Of a DNA stretch of 9,283 nucleotides, positions 1 to 7,317 are shown piece after piece. The notes under the pieces were generated by a model, which saw only the letters and a program-made list of their open reading frames with translations, made no database searches and was not told where the DNA came from. Both the position numbers and the translations under genes were made by a program. The DNA is taken from positions 1 to 9,283 of the forward strand of contig CAITCX010000058.1 in NCBI GenBank assembly GCA_903890885.1, written 5' to 3'. The first letter of the stretch is position 1; each line of letters starts with the position of its first letter. Origin of the DNA: an uncultured Dehalococcoidia bacterium. GTDB lineage: Bacteria > Chloroflexota > Dehalococcoidia > Dehalococcoidales > UBA3254.

Positions 1-372
1 AACAATATAAGGTTTGATAGATTTATGTTTCTCAAACATGGGCTGCAGATCCACAGCCAGATCCTTGATAATAGGAGAGTTTGGCAAAGGTTTTACCGTG
101 ATTACTGCGCTCTCCAATTCAGCTATCTGCGTATGACACGCGAGCCTGGGATAGTTATTGATAAACATTCCGCAGGAACCGCAGATACCCATACGGCAGG
201 AAGTCCTGAAAGCTAGAGTGCTGTCCAGGTTCTCTTTAATAAAAATTAATCCGTCAAGTATCGTCATACCCCGCCTGGTCTGCACGGTAAACTCCTGCAT
301 ATGGGGCTGTTTGTCTTTTTCAGGATCATATCTTTGAACTATATAGGTTACTGATGTCGCGTTTTCCGGCAT
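1..372 (-). CDS. sdhB: Succinate dehydrogenase/fumarate reductase iron-sulfur subunit, 3' part missing
   Basis: This is the electron-transfer subunit of complex II, which passes electrons from the SdhA flavin through Fe-S clusters to the quinone in the membrane anchor. Only the first 124 codons are in the window; the reading frame is open to the left edge, and the family is usually about 230-260 residues. The visible part is the N-terminal plant-type [2Fe-2S] ferredoxin domain, with ligands C59, C64, C67 (CRMGICGSC) and C79. The C-terminal domain carrying the [4Fe-4S] and [3Fe-4S] clusters lies outside. The ATG at 372 is preceded by a near-ideal AGGAGGT Shine-Dalgarno sequence six bases upstream. 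It starts only 8 bases after the sdhD stop, so it belongs to the same transcript. The identification is firm; whether the enzyme favours succinate oxidation or fumarate reduction cannot be told. Confidence 0.95.
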   Translation of the reverse strand, partial: MPENATSVTYIVQRYDPEKDKQPHMQEFTVQTRRGMTILDGLIFIKENLDSTLAFRTSCRMGICGSCGMFINNYPRLACHTQIAELESAVITVKPLPNSPIIKDLAVDLQPMFEKHKSIKPYIV

Positions 373-380
373 GTTACCTC

Positions 381-734
381 CTATTTGATTGCCAGGGCGA
401 TAGGTACATATGCCGCCCAGGCGAACAAAACTATTCCACCCACAATAAATATCCAGTTCACAATGGCGATAGCTTTATCAGTTTTGGTCATTTCAATGAT
501 TATTCCTCTTAAACCGTAGAGACCGTGATAAATGCCAAAAACCAGAAGTAATATATAGATTACCACCCACCCGCTCTGAGTTGCCCGCCCGATCATAGAT
601 AACCAGGATGTCGGATTGGCATCACCGGTTGCCAGCACGCGATTAAGATGCTGGACGGCCATATGAATTCCCAGAAACACCGCAGTGCCGACAGCGGCCA
701 GTAAAAAGAGCAGATGCATGCGTGTTTTTAACAT
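381..734 (-). CDS. sdhD: Succinate dehydrogenase membrane anchor subunit (SdhD-like)
   Basis: This 117-residue hydrophobic protein has three predicted transmembrane helices at roughly residues 8-28, 56-80 and 90-114, as expected for the smaller cytochrome b anchor of complex II. Helix 2 ends in H70-G-L-Y-G-L-R76, matching the HxxxGxR pattern around the axial haem histidine in this family. Two further histidines, H24 and H29, sit at the end of helix 1. Its ATG shares one base with the sdhC stop (TAATG), a sign of translational coupling, and a GGGAGG Shine-Dalgarno sequence lies inside the sdhC end. The protein should pair with SdhC to bind haem b and quinone and to hold SdhA/SdhB on the membrane. 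Anchor subunits diverge fast, so the D label rests mainly on size, topology and position after sdhC. Confidence 0.85.
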   Translation of the reverse strand: MLKTRMHLLFLLAAVGTAVFLGIHMAVQHLNRVLATGDANPTSWLSMIGRATQSGWVVIYILLLVFGIYHGLYGLRGIIIEMTKTDKAIAIVNWIFIVGGIVLFAWAAYVPIALAIK

Positions 735-1183
735 TATACTGCACCTCCCATTAACCTATTGAGGATAAAGACAATGATCAACACTATAATTACTGCCATG
801 AAACCCATAGTAATGCCTCGTTTCCGCCGGATAGCATCAGAATAAGGATAGACTGGCCGTTCCGGTTTACCCATTAAAAAACCCAGTTCCTGTATTATCA
901 GGCGTGCTCCATTCAGCATATGTATCACAAAAGCCAGAGCTACCAGGATCAGACCTATCTCAAAAATCGGATTCGCCAGAAACTTCATGGTCATTTCCCA
1001 GACCGACTGGCCCTGGCTCCGCATTACCGTAGTCTCAAAAAGGTGAAACATAGCAAATAAGAGCAGGCCTAACCCCGTAACTCTATGAAGAATATAGAGG
1101 TAGCGTTCTAATTTATAGTTGCCTCCCCAGAACCAGCCGCCGATGCCAAGTTGGTTAGGGCGAGGTTTAACCTCGTTTTGCAT
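734..1183 (-). CDS. sdhC: Succinate dehydrogenase cytochrome b subunit (SdhC-like)
   Basis: This 149-residue membrane protein is the larger haem-binding anchor of complex II. A polar N-terminus of about 27 residues is followed by three hydrophobic helices, at about 30-52, 74-97 and 123-143. The start of helix 1 carries H33-R34-V-T-G, the R-x-TG signature associated with the quinone region in SdhC proteins. Helix 2 carries H88-M-L-N-G-A-R94, the HxxxGxR haem-ligand motif. H47 lies near the end of helix 1 and could be an additional ligand. The ATG is preceded by a strong AAAGGAGG Shine-Dalgarno sequence. It lies 24 bases after the sdhA stop and overlaps the sdhD start by one base. The family call is firm; the number of haems is an open question. 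Confidence 0.9.
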   Translation of the reverse strand: MQNEVKPRPNQLGIGGWFWGGNYKLERYLYILHRVTGLGLLLFAMFHLFETTVMRSQGQSVWEMTMKFLANPIFEIGLILVALAFVIHMLNGARLIIQELGFLMGKPERPVYPYSDAIRRKRGITMGFMAVIIVLIIVFILNRLMGGAV

Positions 1184-1207
1184 AAACGCCTCCTTTTATC
1201 ACTGTTA

Positions 1208-2917
1208 TTAGTATTTCCTTTCAACCGGGTTCCACATATTAATGGCCACAGGGATATAGTCCATTCTGGGTCCTTGAGGAGTATAGTAAGCCATAGAATG
1301 CTTGAGCCAGTTCACATCATCACGGGTCGGATAATCGCGGCGGGAATGAGCCCCTCTGGATTCTTTGCGGGCGATAGCCCCGGTTACGATTACCTCAGAC
1401 AAATCGAGCAGGTTATCCGATTCAATGGCGCTCATCAGGTCCGTATTATAGACCCGCCCCTGGTCCGTTACCTTGAACTGAGAAACCTTCTGTTTTAGTT
1501 CCTTTATGGTTTTTAGGGCATTCACTAACTCAGCCTCGGTGCGGAAAACCCCTACAAAGCTATCCATTGCTTTTTGGAGTTCATGACGGACCGCATAAGA
1601 GCTTTCTTTGCCATTAGTGCTGAAACGCCCGAACACCTTGTTTTCTTCATCCTTCAGGGCCGCGTCAGACGGTGTCTCGAGATATGCTTTACTCTTGGCG
1701 GCAAATTTAGCTGCTTTTTCACCAGTTATTTTACCCCATACCAGACATTCTCCGGTAGAGTTTGAACCCAGACGGTTAGCTCCGTGAAGAGATACGCAAG
1801 CTGCCTCACCGGCGCACCAGATACCCTCTACAGGAGTAGCTCCATCGATATCGGTATGAACCCCGCCCATAAAATAATGAGCGACAGGTTTAATCGGAAT
1901 AGGTTCTTTGATCGGATCAATGAAATTAAGTTTAATAGTAACTTCCCTGATCAAAGGCAAACGCTCGTTGATCCGGTCAGCGCCCAAATGAGTCAGATCA
2001 AGATTAATTCCCAGGATGCCTTCGGGGCCAACTATGCCCCGGCCGGCTTCAATTTCGGTTTGTTCCGCACGTGAGACCACATCCCTGGGAGATAGTTCCA
2101 TTTTTCCGGGAGCGTACTTTTCCATAAATCTTTCGCCTTTTGAGTTGCGAAGATAACCGCCCTCGCCTCTGCACGCCTCGGTCATTAAGATACCCGAGGG
2201 AATCAAACCGGTCGGATGAAATTGCACAAACTCCAGATCTTTCAAGGGCAAGCCAGCCCTGTAGGCCATTGCCATGCCGTCACCGGTAGCAGTCAAAGAA
2301 TATGTAGTAAATCCATACATACGACAAGCGCCGCCGGTGGCAATAACAACGGATTTCCCTTGAATTACAAAGAATTCTCCGCTGGTCAGGCTCCAGACCG
2401 CTACACCGCAGAACTGTCCGTTTTTAGTCAGAATTGAGGAAACATAGCATTCATCATAACGCGTTATGTTATCGTATTTTTGTAAGGTATCATAGAGGGT
2501 CTGCATTTCAAAAAAGCCGGTTTTGTCCGCAGCGAAGGTAGCTCTATCAAAGCTGTGCCCGCCAAAGGGGCGCTGGTCCATGCGGCCGTCTGCCTGACGG
2601 GACCAGGGTATTCCCCAGTGCTCCAGCATAAGCAGTTCTTTGGGAATATCCTGCACAAAGCGCCAGACCACATCCTGATCACACAGGAAATCCGCACCTC
2701 TAACCGTGTCCCAGGCATGCAGTTCATAACTATCACCCATATCAGGGCGCATCACCGCGGCAGTGCCGCCTTCCGCGCAGACTGAATGAGACCGCATAAG
2801 CTGCACTTTGGAAACAATAGCCACGCTCAACTCAGGATTTTTAGCGGCTTCTATCGCTGCTCTGAAGCCAGCCAAACCTGACCCGATAATAATTACGTCG
2901 TGTTTCAATTTTCTCAT
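1208..2917 (-). CDS. sdhA: Succinate dehydrogenase/fumarate reductase flavoprotein subunit
   Basis: This 569-residue catalytic subunit of complex II interconverts succinate and fumarate with covalent FAD. The N-terminal Rossmann motif is G12-S-G-L-A-G17. H44 in RSHSVCAEGG is in the position of the histidine that binds FAD covalently. H234 (HPTG), R278 (SPRD), H347 (HYFMGG) and R382 (HGANRLGSNS) match the dicarboxylate-binding and proton-transfer residues of the family. The C-terminal helical domain ends in the usual region with HSRRDYPTRDD and a final proline-rich stretch, so length and content look complete. The AEGG, AADKTGF and SGILMTE blocks resemble E. coli FrdA, while QRPFGG and GERFMEKYAP resemble SdhA. 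The ATG overlaps the fumarase stop (ATGA), with a GAGG Shine-Dalgarno core inside the upstream gene. No cytoplasmic export signal is visible. Direction of catalysis in the cell is unknown. Confidence 0.96.
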   Translation of the reverse strand: MRKLKHDVIIIGSGLAGFRAAIEAAKNPELSVAIVSKVQLMRSHSVCAEGGTAAVMRPDMGDSYELHAWDTVRGADFLCDQDVVWRFVQDIPKELLMLEHWGIPWSRQADGRMDQRPFGGHSFDRATFAADKTGFFEMQTLYDTLQKYDNITRYDECYVSSILTKNGQFCGVAVWSLTSGEFFVIQGKSVVIATGGACRMYGFTTYSLTATGDGMAMAYRAGLPLKDLEFVQFHPTGLIPSGILMTEACRGEGGYLRNSKGERFMEKYAPGKMELSPRDVVSRAEQTEIEAGRGIVGPEGILGINLDLTHLGADRINERLPLIREVTIKLNFIDPIKEPIPIKPVAHYFMGGVHTDIDGATPVEGIWCAGEAACVSLHGANRLGSNSTGECLVWGKITGEKAAKFAAKSKAYLETPSDAALKDEENKVFGRFSTNGKESSYAVRHELQKAMDSFVGVFRTEAELVNALKTIKELKQKVSQFKVTDQGRVYNTDLMSAIESDNLLDLSEVIVTGAIARKESRGAHSRRDYPTRDDVNWLKHSMAYYTPQGPRMDYIPVAINMWNPVERKY

Positions 2918-3759
2918 ATTACCGCCTCTTTATGCCGTGAGCTATGACAATTTAAATTCACCGCCATCGGCATGCTGGCCAGATGAGCGGGGAAAACTTC
3001 AACATTGACAGCCAGCGCAGTGGTGCGTCCGCCGTATCCCATGGGTCCGATGCCCAGATTGTTGACTTTCGTTAACAACTCTTTTTCCAACTCGGCGACT
3101 TCGAGATCAGGATTATGCTCCCCAACCTTGCGCAGAAGGGCTTTCTTGGCAAGCAATAATGTCTTTTCCGCGGTGCCGCCAATTCCCACACCCACAATAA
3201 CCGGTGGGCAGGGATTTGAACCGGATTCATCTACCGCCTTGATGACCTGATCGACAATTCCCTGACGTCCCGCTGACGGCGTCAGCATAACCAGACGGCT
3301 CATATTCTCAGCGCCGCCGCCTTTGGGTACCACGATTATTTTTAGCTTATCTCCCGGCACTATTTCCGTATGAATTATGGCAGGAGTATTATCTTTAGTG
3401 TTAACTCTGGCTGAAAAGGGCTGTTTTACCATAGATTTGCGCAGGTAACCTGCGTCATAGGCCTTCTTCACACCCTCGTTAATGGCCACAGTCAGATCGC
3501 CTCCGCTGATGTGAACTTCCTGTCCAACCTCAATAAAGATCACAGCCGCGCCACAATCCTGACATAGGGGAATTGTTTCTTTAGCGGCTATATCCGCGTT
3601 CTTGATGATTTGTTCCAGGACTTCTTTGCCAACCGGCGATTCTTCGTTCTGCGCGGCCTTTTTAAGAGCAGCTAGAACATCATCGGTTAGATAAAAATTA
3701 GCTTCGCGAAAAAGCGAATCAACCGTTTTGGTAACTTCAGCAGCACTTATTTCCCTCAT
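2914..3759 (-). CDS. Class I fumarate hydratase, alpha (N-terminal) subunit
   Basis: This 281-residue protein is the alpha half of the oxygen-sensitive [4Fe-4S] fumarase (TtdA/FumA-N family), which hydrates fumarate to malate. Three conserved cysteines are placed as the cluster ligands: C66 in PLCQDCG, C184 in SNPCPP and C271 near the end in NCHSSRH. The glycine-rich blocks GVGIGGTAEK (190-199) and GPMGYGGRTT (238-247) are also typical. An upstream in-frame ATG at 3798 would add 13 residues, but I chose 3759 because AAAGGAG sits five bases before it and the family begins here. The gene overlaps sdhA by four bases. The swivelling beta subunit (TtdB/FumA-C) needed for a complete active site is not in the window. 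The L-tartrate dehydratase alpha subunit is a close relative, but the TCA-cycle context favours fumarase. Confidence 0.92.
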   Translation of the reverse strand: MREISAAEVTKTVDSLFREANFYLTDDVLAALKKAAQNEESPVGKEVLEQIIKNADIAAKETIPLCQDCGAAVIFIEVGQEVHISGGDLTVAINEGVKKAYDAGYLRKSMVKQPFSARVNTKDNTPAIIHTEIVPGDKLKIIVVPKGGGAENMSRLVMLTPSAGRQGIVDQVIKAVDESGSNPCPPVIVGVGIGGTAEKTLLLAKKALLRKVGEHNPDLEVAELEKELLTKVNNLGIGPMGYGGRTTALAVNVEVFPAHLASMPMAVNLNCHSSRHKEAVI

Positions 3760-3764
3760 TTTAA

Positions 3765-3771
3765 CTCCTTT
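3765..3771 (-). promoter_or_regulatory. Shine-Dalgarno site fixing the fumarase alpha start
   Basis: On the minus strand the bases AAAGGAG lie five bases before the ATG at 3759. The longer candidate start at 3798 has no such site, since it falls inside the short gap right after the malic enzyme stop. This supports the 281-residue product. Confidence 0.75.
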
Positions 3772-3801
3772 CAGGCAGTTTAAAGACGCGGCCTGCAACT
3801 A

Positions 3802-5160
3802 TTATACACCGGGTGGAGGAAGAGGAATGGGACCCTTCAGCAATGCGTCTATAGCCGCGTGAGAATTCTTAATTATAGTTGAGGAGGTCTTATAAAGTTC
3901 CTCACGGGACATGGGCTTAAGGGCTACGCCCTGTTCGATGGCTTTCATACCGACAGCTACAGCCTCGTCGATGAAGACATCAAAGTCGGCCATAGTAGGC
4001 ACGATGTGAGTATCGCTTAATCCGCCTTTCTCGGCATATTTGGCCATTTCATAAGAGGCGGCAATGCACATTTCATCGGTAATGGTGGTCGCGCGAACAT
4101 CCAGCGCGCCTCTGAAAATACCCGGGAACCCCACTGAATTATTGACCTGGTTGGGAAAATCTGAACGTCCGGTAGCCACAATGCGAAGACCCGCTTCCTG
4201 AGCATCCCAGGGCCAGATTTCCGGAATTGGATTGGCGCAGAAAAAACCGATCCCATTCTTGTTCATGCCCTTGACCCATTCGGGTTTGATCGTATCAGGA
4301 CCTGCTTTGGAAAGAGAAATACAGATATCGGCGCCTTTCAGAGCTTCCTCGATGCCGCCTGCGCGGTTATCAAGATTAGTACGTTTGGCCAGGTCCCATT
4401 TATATGGGTTTTCTACCTGAGCCTCCTCAATATCTTTTCTTTTACTGCTTAAAATGGACTTACTGTCTACTATAATCATATTTTCTGGCTTAAAGCCATC
4501 TGCCATCAGTATGCGAATGATCGCCACATTGGCAGCGCCGACACCAATCATTGCAACTTTGACATTCCTCTTATCCTTGCCTACCACTTTCAAGGCATTA
4601 ACGATACCGGCCAAAGTGACAGCTGCCGTGCCCTGTTGATCGTCATGCCAGACAGGGATGCGGGCTTCTTTACGGAGAGTATCCAGAATGTAAAAGCATT
4701 TGGGATTATTGATATCTTCTAGATTAATGCCGCCAAAAGACGGCTGTAAAATCTTAACTGTGCGAATAATTTCATCGGGGTCCTTGGTATCCAGGCAGAT
4801 CGCGACCGCGTCAACACCGCCCAAATATTTAAAGAGCAGCGCTTTGCCTTCCATAACCGGTAAAGCGGCCTCCGGGCCGATATCACCCAGACCCAGAACG
4901 CGGGTGCCGTCTGAAATCACCGCCACCGTATTCCATTTATTAGTCATATCATAGACTTTACTGGGATCCGCCTGGATGGCCTTGCAGGGAGCGGCGACGC
5001 CGGGAGAATACCAGATAGACATATCGTTAATGTCGCGGATGCAGCATTTAGGCAAAGTCTGCATTTTGCCGCGGTAGTAAGGATGCAGAAGCATAGCGTC
5101 CTGGGCCGGTTTTTGAGCTTTAGCGATTAATTCTTCCTTGGTTACTTTTTTCTGTGCCAT
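3802..5160 (-). CDS. NAD(P)-dependent malic enzyme, short bacterial form
   Basis: This 452-residue enzyme oxidatively decarboxylates malate to pyruvate and CO2, making NAD(P)H. The N-terminal malic domain shows the signature Y51-S-P-G-V-A (catalytic tyrosine) and MEGK106ALLFK (catalytic lysine). The metal-binding acidic residues appear as E148-D149 in INLEDI and D173-D174 in WHDDQQGT. The C-terminal Rossmann domain carries GVGAAN at 206-211, where most relatives have GAGAAG-like sequence; the last position here is asparagine. Length fits the short prokaryotic type without a phosphotransacetylase domain. Cofactor choice (NAD or NADP) cannot be settled by eye; VDSKS after the second Rossmann strand is the place to look. 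The ATG has an AAGGAG Shine-Dalgarno sequence. It lies 21 bases after sucD and 42 before fumarase, so it belongs to the operon and gives the dicarboxylate branch a direct link to pyruvate. Confidence 0.95.
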   Translation of the reverse strand: MAQKKVTKEELIAKAQKPAQDAMLLHPYYRGKMQTLPKCCIRDINDMSIWYSPGVAAPCKAIQADPSKVYDMTNKWNTVAVISDGTRVLGLGDIGPEAALPVMEGKALLFKYLGGVDAVAICLDTKDPDEIIRTVKILQPSFGGINLEDINNPKCFYILDTLRKEARIPVWHDDQQGTAAVTLAGIVNALKVVGKDKRNVKVAMIGVGAANVAIIRILMADGFKPENMIIVDSKSILSSKRKDIEEAQVENPYKWDLAKRTNLDNRAGGIEEALKGADICISLSKAGPDTIKPEWVKGMNKNGIGFFCANPIPEIWPWDAQEAGLRIVATGRSDFPNQVNNSVGFPGIFRGALDVRATTITDEMCIAASYEMAKYAEKGGLSDTHIVPTMADFDVFIDEAVAVGMKAIEQGVALKPMSREELYKTSSTIIKNSHAAIDALLKGPIPLPPPGV

Positions 5161-5181
5161 GTTAATCTCCTTTATATATCC

Positions 5182-6051
5182 CTATTTCAAGCGCAGCAGT
5201 TTAATTATGTCGCTGGGCTTTTCAGCCACTGAAACACCGGCTGAAGCATAAGCCTCAATTTTGGAAGCAGCAGTACCTGCATTACCCATAATGATAGCAC
5301 CGGCATGACCCATGCGTTTGCCTACCGGAGCCATTCTACCGGCAATATAAGCCACTACCGTTTTGGGATATTTGGTATCTTTAATATGTTTTGCGGCCAT
5401 TTCTTCGGCATTGCCGCCGATCTCGCCGATCAAAACGACAGTTTTGGTATCCTCGTCTTTTCTGAACATCTCCAGCAGAGTTACGAAGTCCAAACCGATT
5501 ATTGGATCGCCACCCATGCCTATACAGGTACTTTGACCGGCTCCAGCCTGAGTAAGAAGTCCGGCTATTTCGTAAGTCAAGGTACCGCTGCGGGAGACAA
5601 TGCCCACAGGACCGGGAGTAAAAATATGGCCAGGCAAAATACCAACCTTTACTTTTAGAGAAGGGTTAATTATTCCCGGACAGTTAGGACCTATAATGGT
5701 GACGCCCTTTTTCTTGGCCTTTGCCACAAACTCTATCTCATCAGCCTGAGGTATGCCTTCGGTAATAATCACTATAGTCTTGATTCCTGCCTCTATATCT
5801 TCCAACACTGCCCCTTTGGCAAAGCGGGCAGGAACGAACATAATAGAAGTATTGGCACCGCATTTTTTTATAGCATCTTCTATTTTATCAAAAACCGGGA
5901 TGCCCTCCACTTCCTGTCCTCCCTTACCTGGAGTAACACCGGCCACAATGTTAGTGCCGTAAGCTTTCATGGAATTCGTATGAAAACGACCTTCGTTGCC
6001 CGTAATACCACGAACAACAACCCGGGTGTCTTTATTAACGATAACGCTCAT
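5182..6051 (-). CDS. sucD: Succinyl-CoA synthetase alpha subunit (ADP/GDP-forming)
   Basis: This 289-residue subunit binds CoA and carries the phosphohistidine of succinyl-CoA synthetase, which interconverts succinyl-CoA and succinate with synthesis or use of a nucleoside triphosphate. The N-terminal CoA-binding Rossmann domain includes GITGNEGRFH (15-24) and TPGKGG (40-45). IGPNCPG (120-126) and SRSGTLTYE (153-161) follow. The active-site histidine is H249 in KRMGHAGAI, close to H246 of E. coli SucD. Compared with E. coli, the GSQG loop has glutamate 20 in place of glutamine, and GGDPIPG reads GGDPIIG; both are modest changes. Length is normal. A GAGG Shine-Dalgarno core precedes the ATG, which lies 20 bases after sucC. 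The malate-CoA ligase alpha subunit (MtkB) is the nearest alternative, but nothing around supports a serine cycle. Confidence 0.95.
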   Translation of the reverse strand: MSVIVNKDTRVVVRGITGNEGRFHTNSMKAYGTNIVAGVTPGKGGQEVEGIPVFDKIEDAIKKCGANTSIMFVPARFAKGAVLEDIEAGIKTIVIITEGIPQADEIEFVAKAKKKGVTIIGPNCPGIINPSLKVKVGILPGHIFTPGPVGIVSRSGTLTYEIAGLLTQAGAGQSTCIGMGGDPIIGLDFVTLLEMFRKDEDTKTVVLIGEIGGNAEEMAAKHIKDTKYPKTVVAYIAGRMAPVGKRMGHAGAIIMGNAGTAASKIEAYASAGVSVAEKPSDIIKLLRLK

Positions 6052-6071
6052 TACATTACCTCAAATATTAT

Positions 6072-7202
6072 TTATTTAGCTTTGATTATAGCGGCTGCGG
6101 CCTGTTCCATATCCGCATAGTAACCTATTCCATTCTGGCGAAGGATATCCTGCCCTTCTTTCTCATTGGTTCCCATCATTCTAACCGCAATGGGCTTTTT
6201 AACGGTAGCAGCTTTGAGGCCTTCCACCACACCGGTAGCCACCATATCGCAGCGTGTGATGCCACCCAGGATATTGATCAATACGGCTTTAACTTCCGGT
6301 TTATTCATGACCAGCAAAACGCCGTTTTTAATTATATCAACCTGTGCGCCTCCGCCGATATCCAAAAAGTTAGCCGGTTTTCCACCAAAAATCTGCACCA
6401 GATCAACCGTAGCCATTACCAACCCGGCGCCGTTGCCGATTATGCCGATATAACCATCCAAATCCACGTAAGAATATTTTTGCTTGCGGGCTTCAGCTTC
6501 GCGCGGAGTGTCCTCTTCGCGTTGTAAGTTTCGTTCAGTAAATTCAGGATGTCTGAACATGGCATTATCATCCAGAGTGATGCGGGCATCAGCTGCCATA
6601 AAACTACCATCAGCAGTCTTCACCAGCGGATTTAACTCTACCAATTCAGCATCATTTTCGATAGTTGCTTTGTAAAGGATAACAAGTACAGCAGCAAATC
6701 TGGCGGCATCTTCTTTTGACAATTTAAACTGCGCCACCATTTTGAGGGCAGCTTCTTCGGTTAAACCGAGTATAGGATCGATATGTAAACGAGAAATCTT
6801 CTCAGGTGAGGTTTTAGCTACCTCTTCTATATCAACACCACCACTGGTAGAGGCCAACGCAACAAAGCATTTAGCCTGGCGATCTACAGTAATAGAAGCG
6901 TAATATTGTTCTTTGATATCCAGTCTTTCTTCAACAAGGAGTGTTGTAACCAGGATGTCTTTGACCTTTTTACCGATCAAATTGGCTGCCACTTTACCGG
7001 CTTCTGCGGGATTGGCGGCGGAAATAATGCCCCCAGCTTTGCCGCGACCGGAAACGGTAATCTGCGATTTTAGAAAGACCGCTTTGCCTAATTCGCTAGC
7101 GGCCGCAATAGCCTCATCGGCTGTCAGGGCAACTTTACCCTTAGGAACGACAATTCCATATTTTTGTAAAATAGCTTTTGCTTCATACTCAAATAGCTTC
7201 AT
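6072..7202 (-). CDS. sucC: Succinyl-CoA synthetase beta subunit
   Basis: This 376-residue ATP-grasp subunit is the nucleotide- and succinate-binding partner of SucD. The order of blocks is typical: the N-terminal MKLFEYEAK start, the nucleotide-loop sequence SGRGKAGG (about 51-58), ELNPLV with following ADARI (Mg-nucleotide residues), then the C-terminal ligase domain with FLDIGGGA and the signature NILGGITRCD. Length is slightly below the 388 residues of the E. coli protein. An in-frame ATG at 7283 would add 27 residues rich in aromatic and hydrophobic residues that the family lacks. The start at 7202 has a Shine-Dalgarno sequence and matches family N-termini. It is the first gene of the metabolic cluster, with candidate promoters and a palindrome in the gap upstream. 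ATP versus GTP preference is not decidable by eye; MtkA (malate-CoA ligase) is a less likely alternative. Confidence 0.95.
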   Translation of the reverse strand: MKLFEYEAKAILQKYGIVVPKGKVALTADEAIAAASELGKAVFLKSQITVSGRGKAGGIISAANPAEAGKVAANLIGKKVKDILVTTLLVEERLDIKEQYYASITVDRQAKCFVALASTSGGVDIEEVAKTSPEKISRLHIDPILGLTEEAALKMVAQFKLSKEDAARFAAVLVILYKATIENDAELVELNPLVKTADGSFMAADARITLDDNAMFRHPEFTERNLQREEDTPREAEARKQKYSYVDLDGYIGIIGNGAGLVMATVDLVQIFGGKPANFLDIGGGAQVDIIKNGVLLVMNKPEVKAVLINILGGITRCDMVATGVVEGLKAATVKKPIAVRMMGTNEKEGQDILRQNGIGYYADMEQAAAAIIKAK

Positions 7203-7208
7203 AACACC

Positions 7209-7216
7209 ATCCTTTT
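7209..7216 (-). promoter_or_regulatory. Shine-Dalgarno site fixing the sucC start
   Basis: The minus strand reads AAAAGGAT ending seven bases from the ATG at 7202. It supports the 376-residue SucC over the 403-residue reading that starts at 7283. Confidence 0.65.
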
Positions 7217-7317
7217 CGCTATTATTTTCCAATATCCATAATGATCTTTGTGCAAACCAAATGAAAAGTAAATTAACTAACACGATTAGGTAACTCTAGT
7301 CTATTTTACTGCATGAA

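Noticed and set aside
1151..1498. Plus-strand open frames opposite sdhA, sucC, sucD and other genes
   Set aside because: They lie antisense to well-conserved coding sequence, have no family resemblance or ribosome sites, and are explained as shadows of the real genes.
3760..3798. Longer fumarase alpha starting at 3798
   Set aside because: The extra 13 residues run through the Shine-Dalgarno sequence of the better start at 3759, and the candidate start itself lies too close to the malic enzyme stop to have a ribosome site of its own in the gap.
7203..7283. Longer SucC starting at the ATG at 7283 (403 residues)
   Set aside because: The added 27 residues are not found in the family, and a Shine-Dalgarno sequence stands right before the ATG at 7202.
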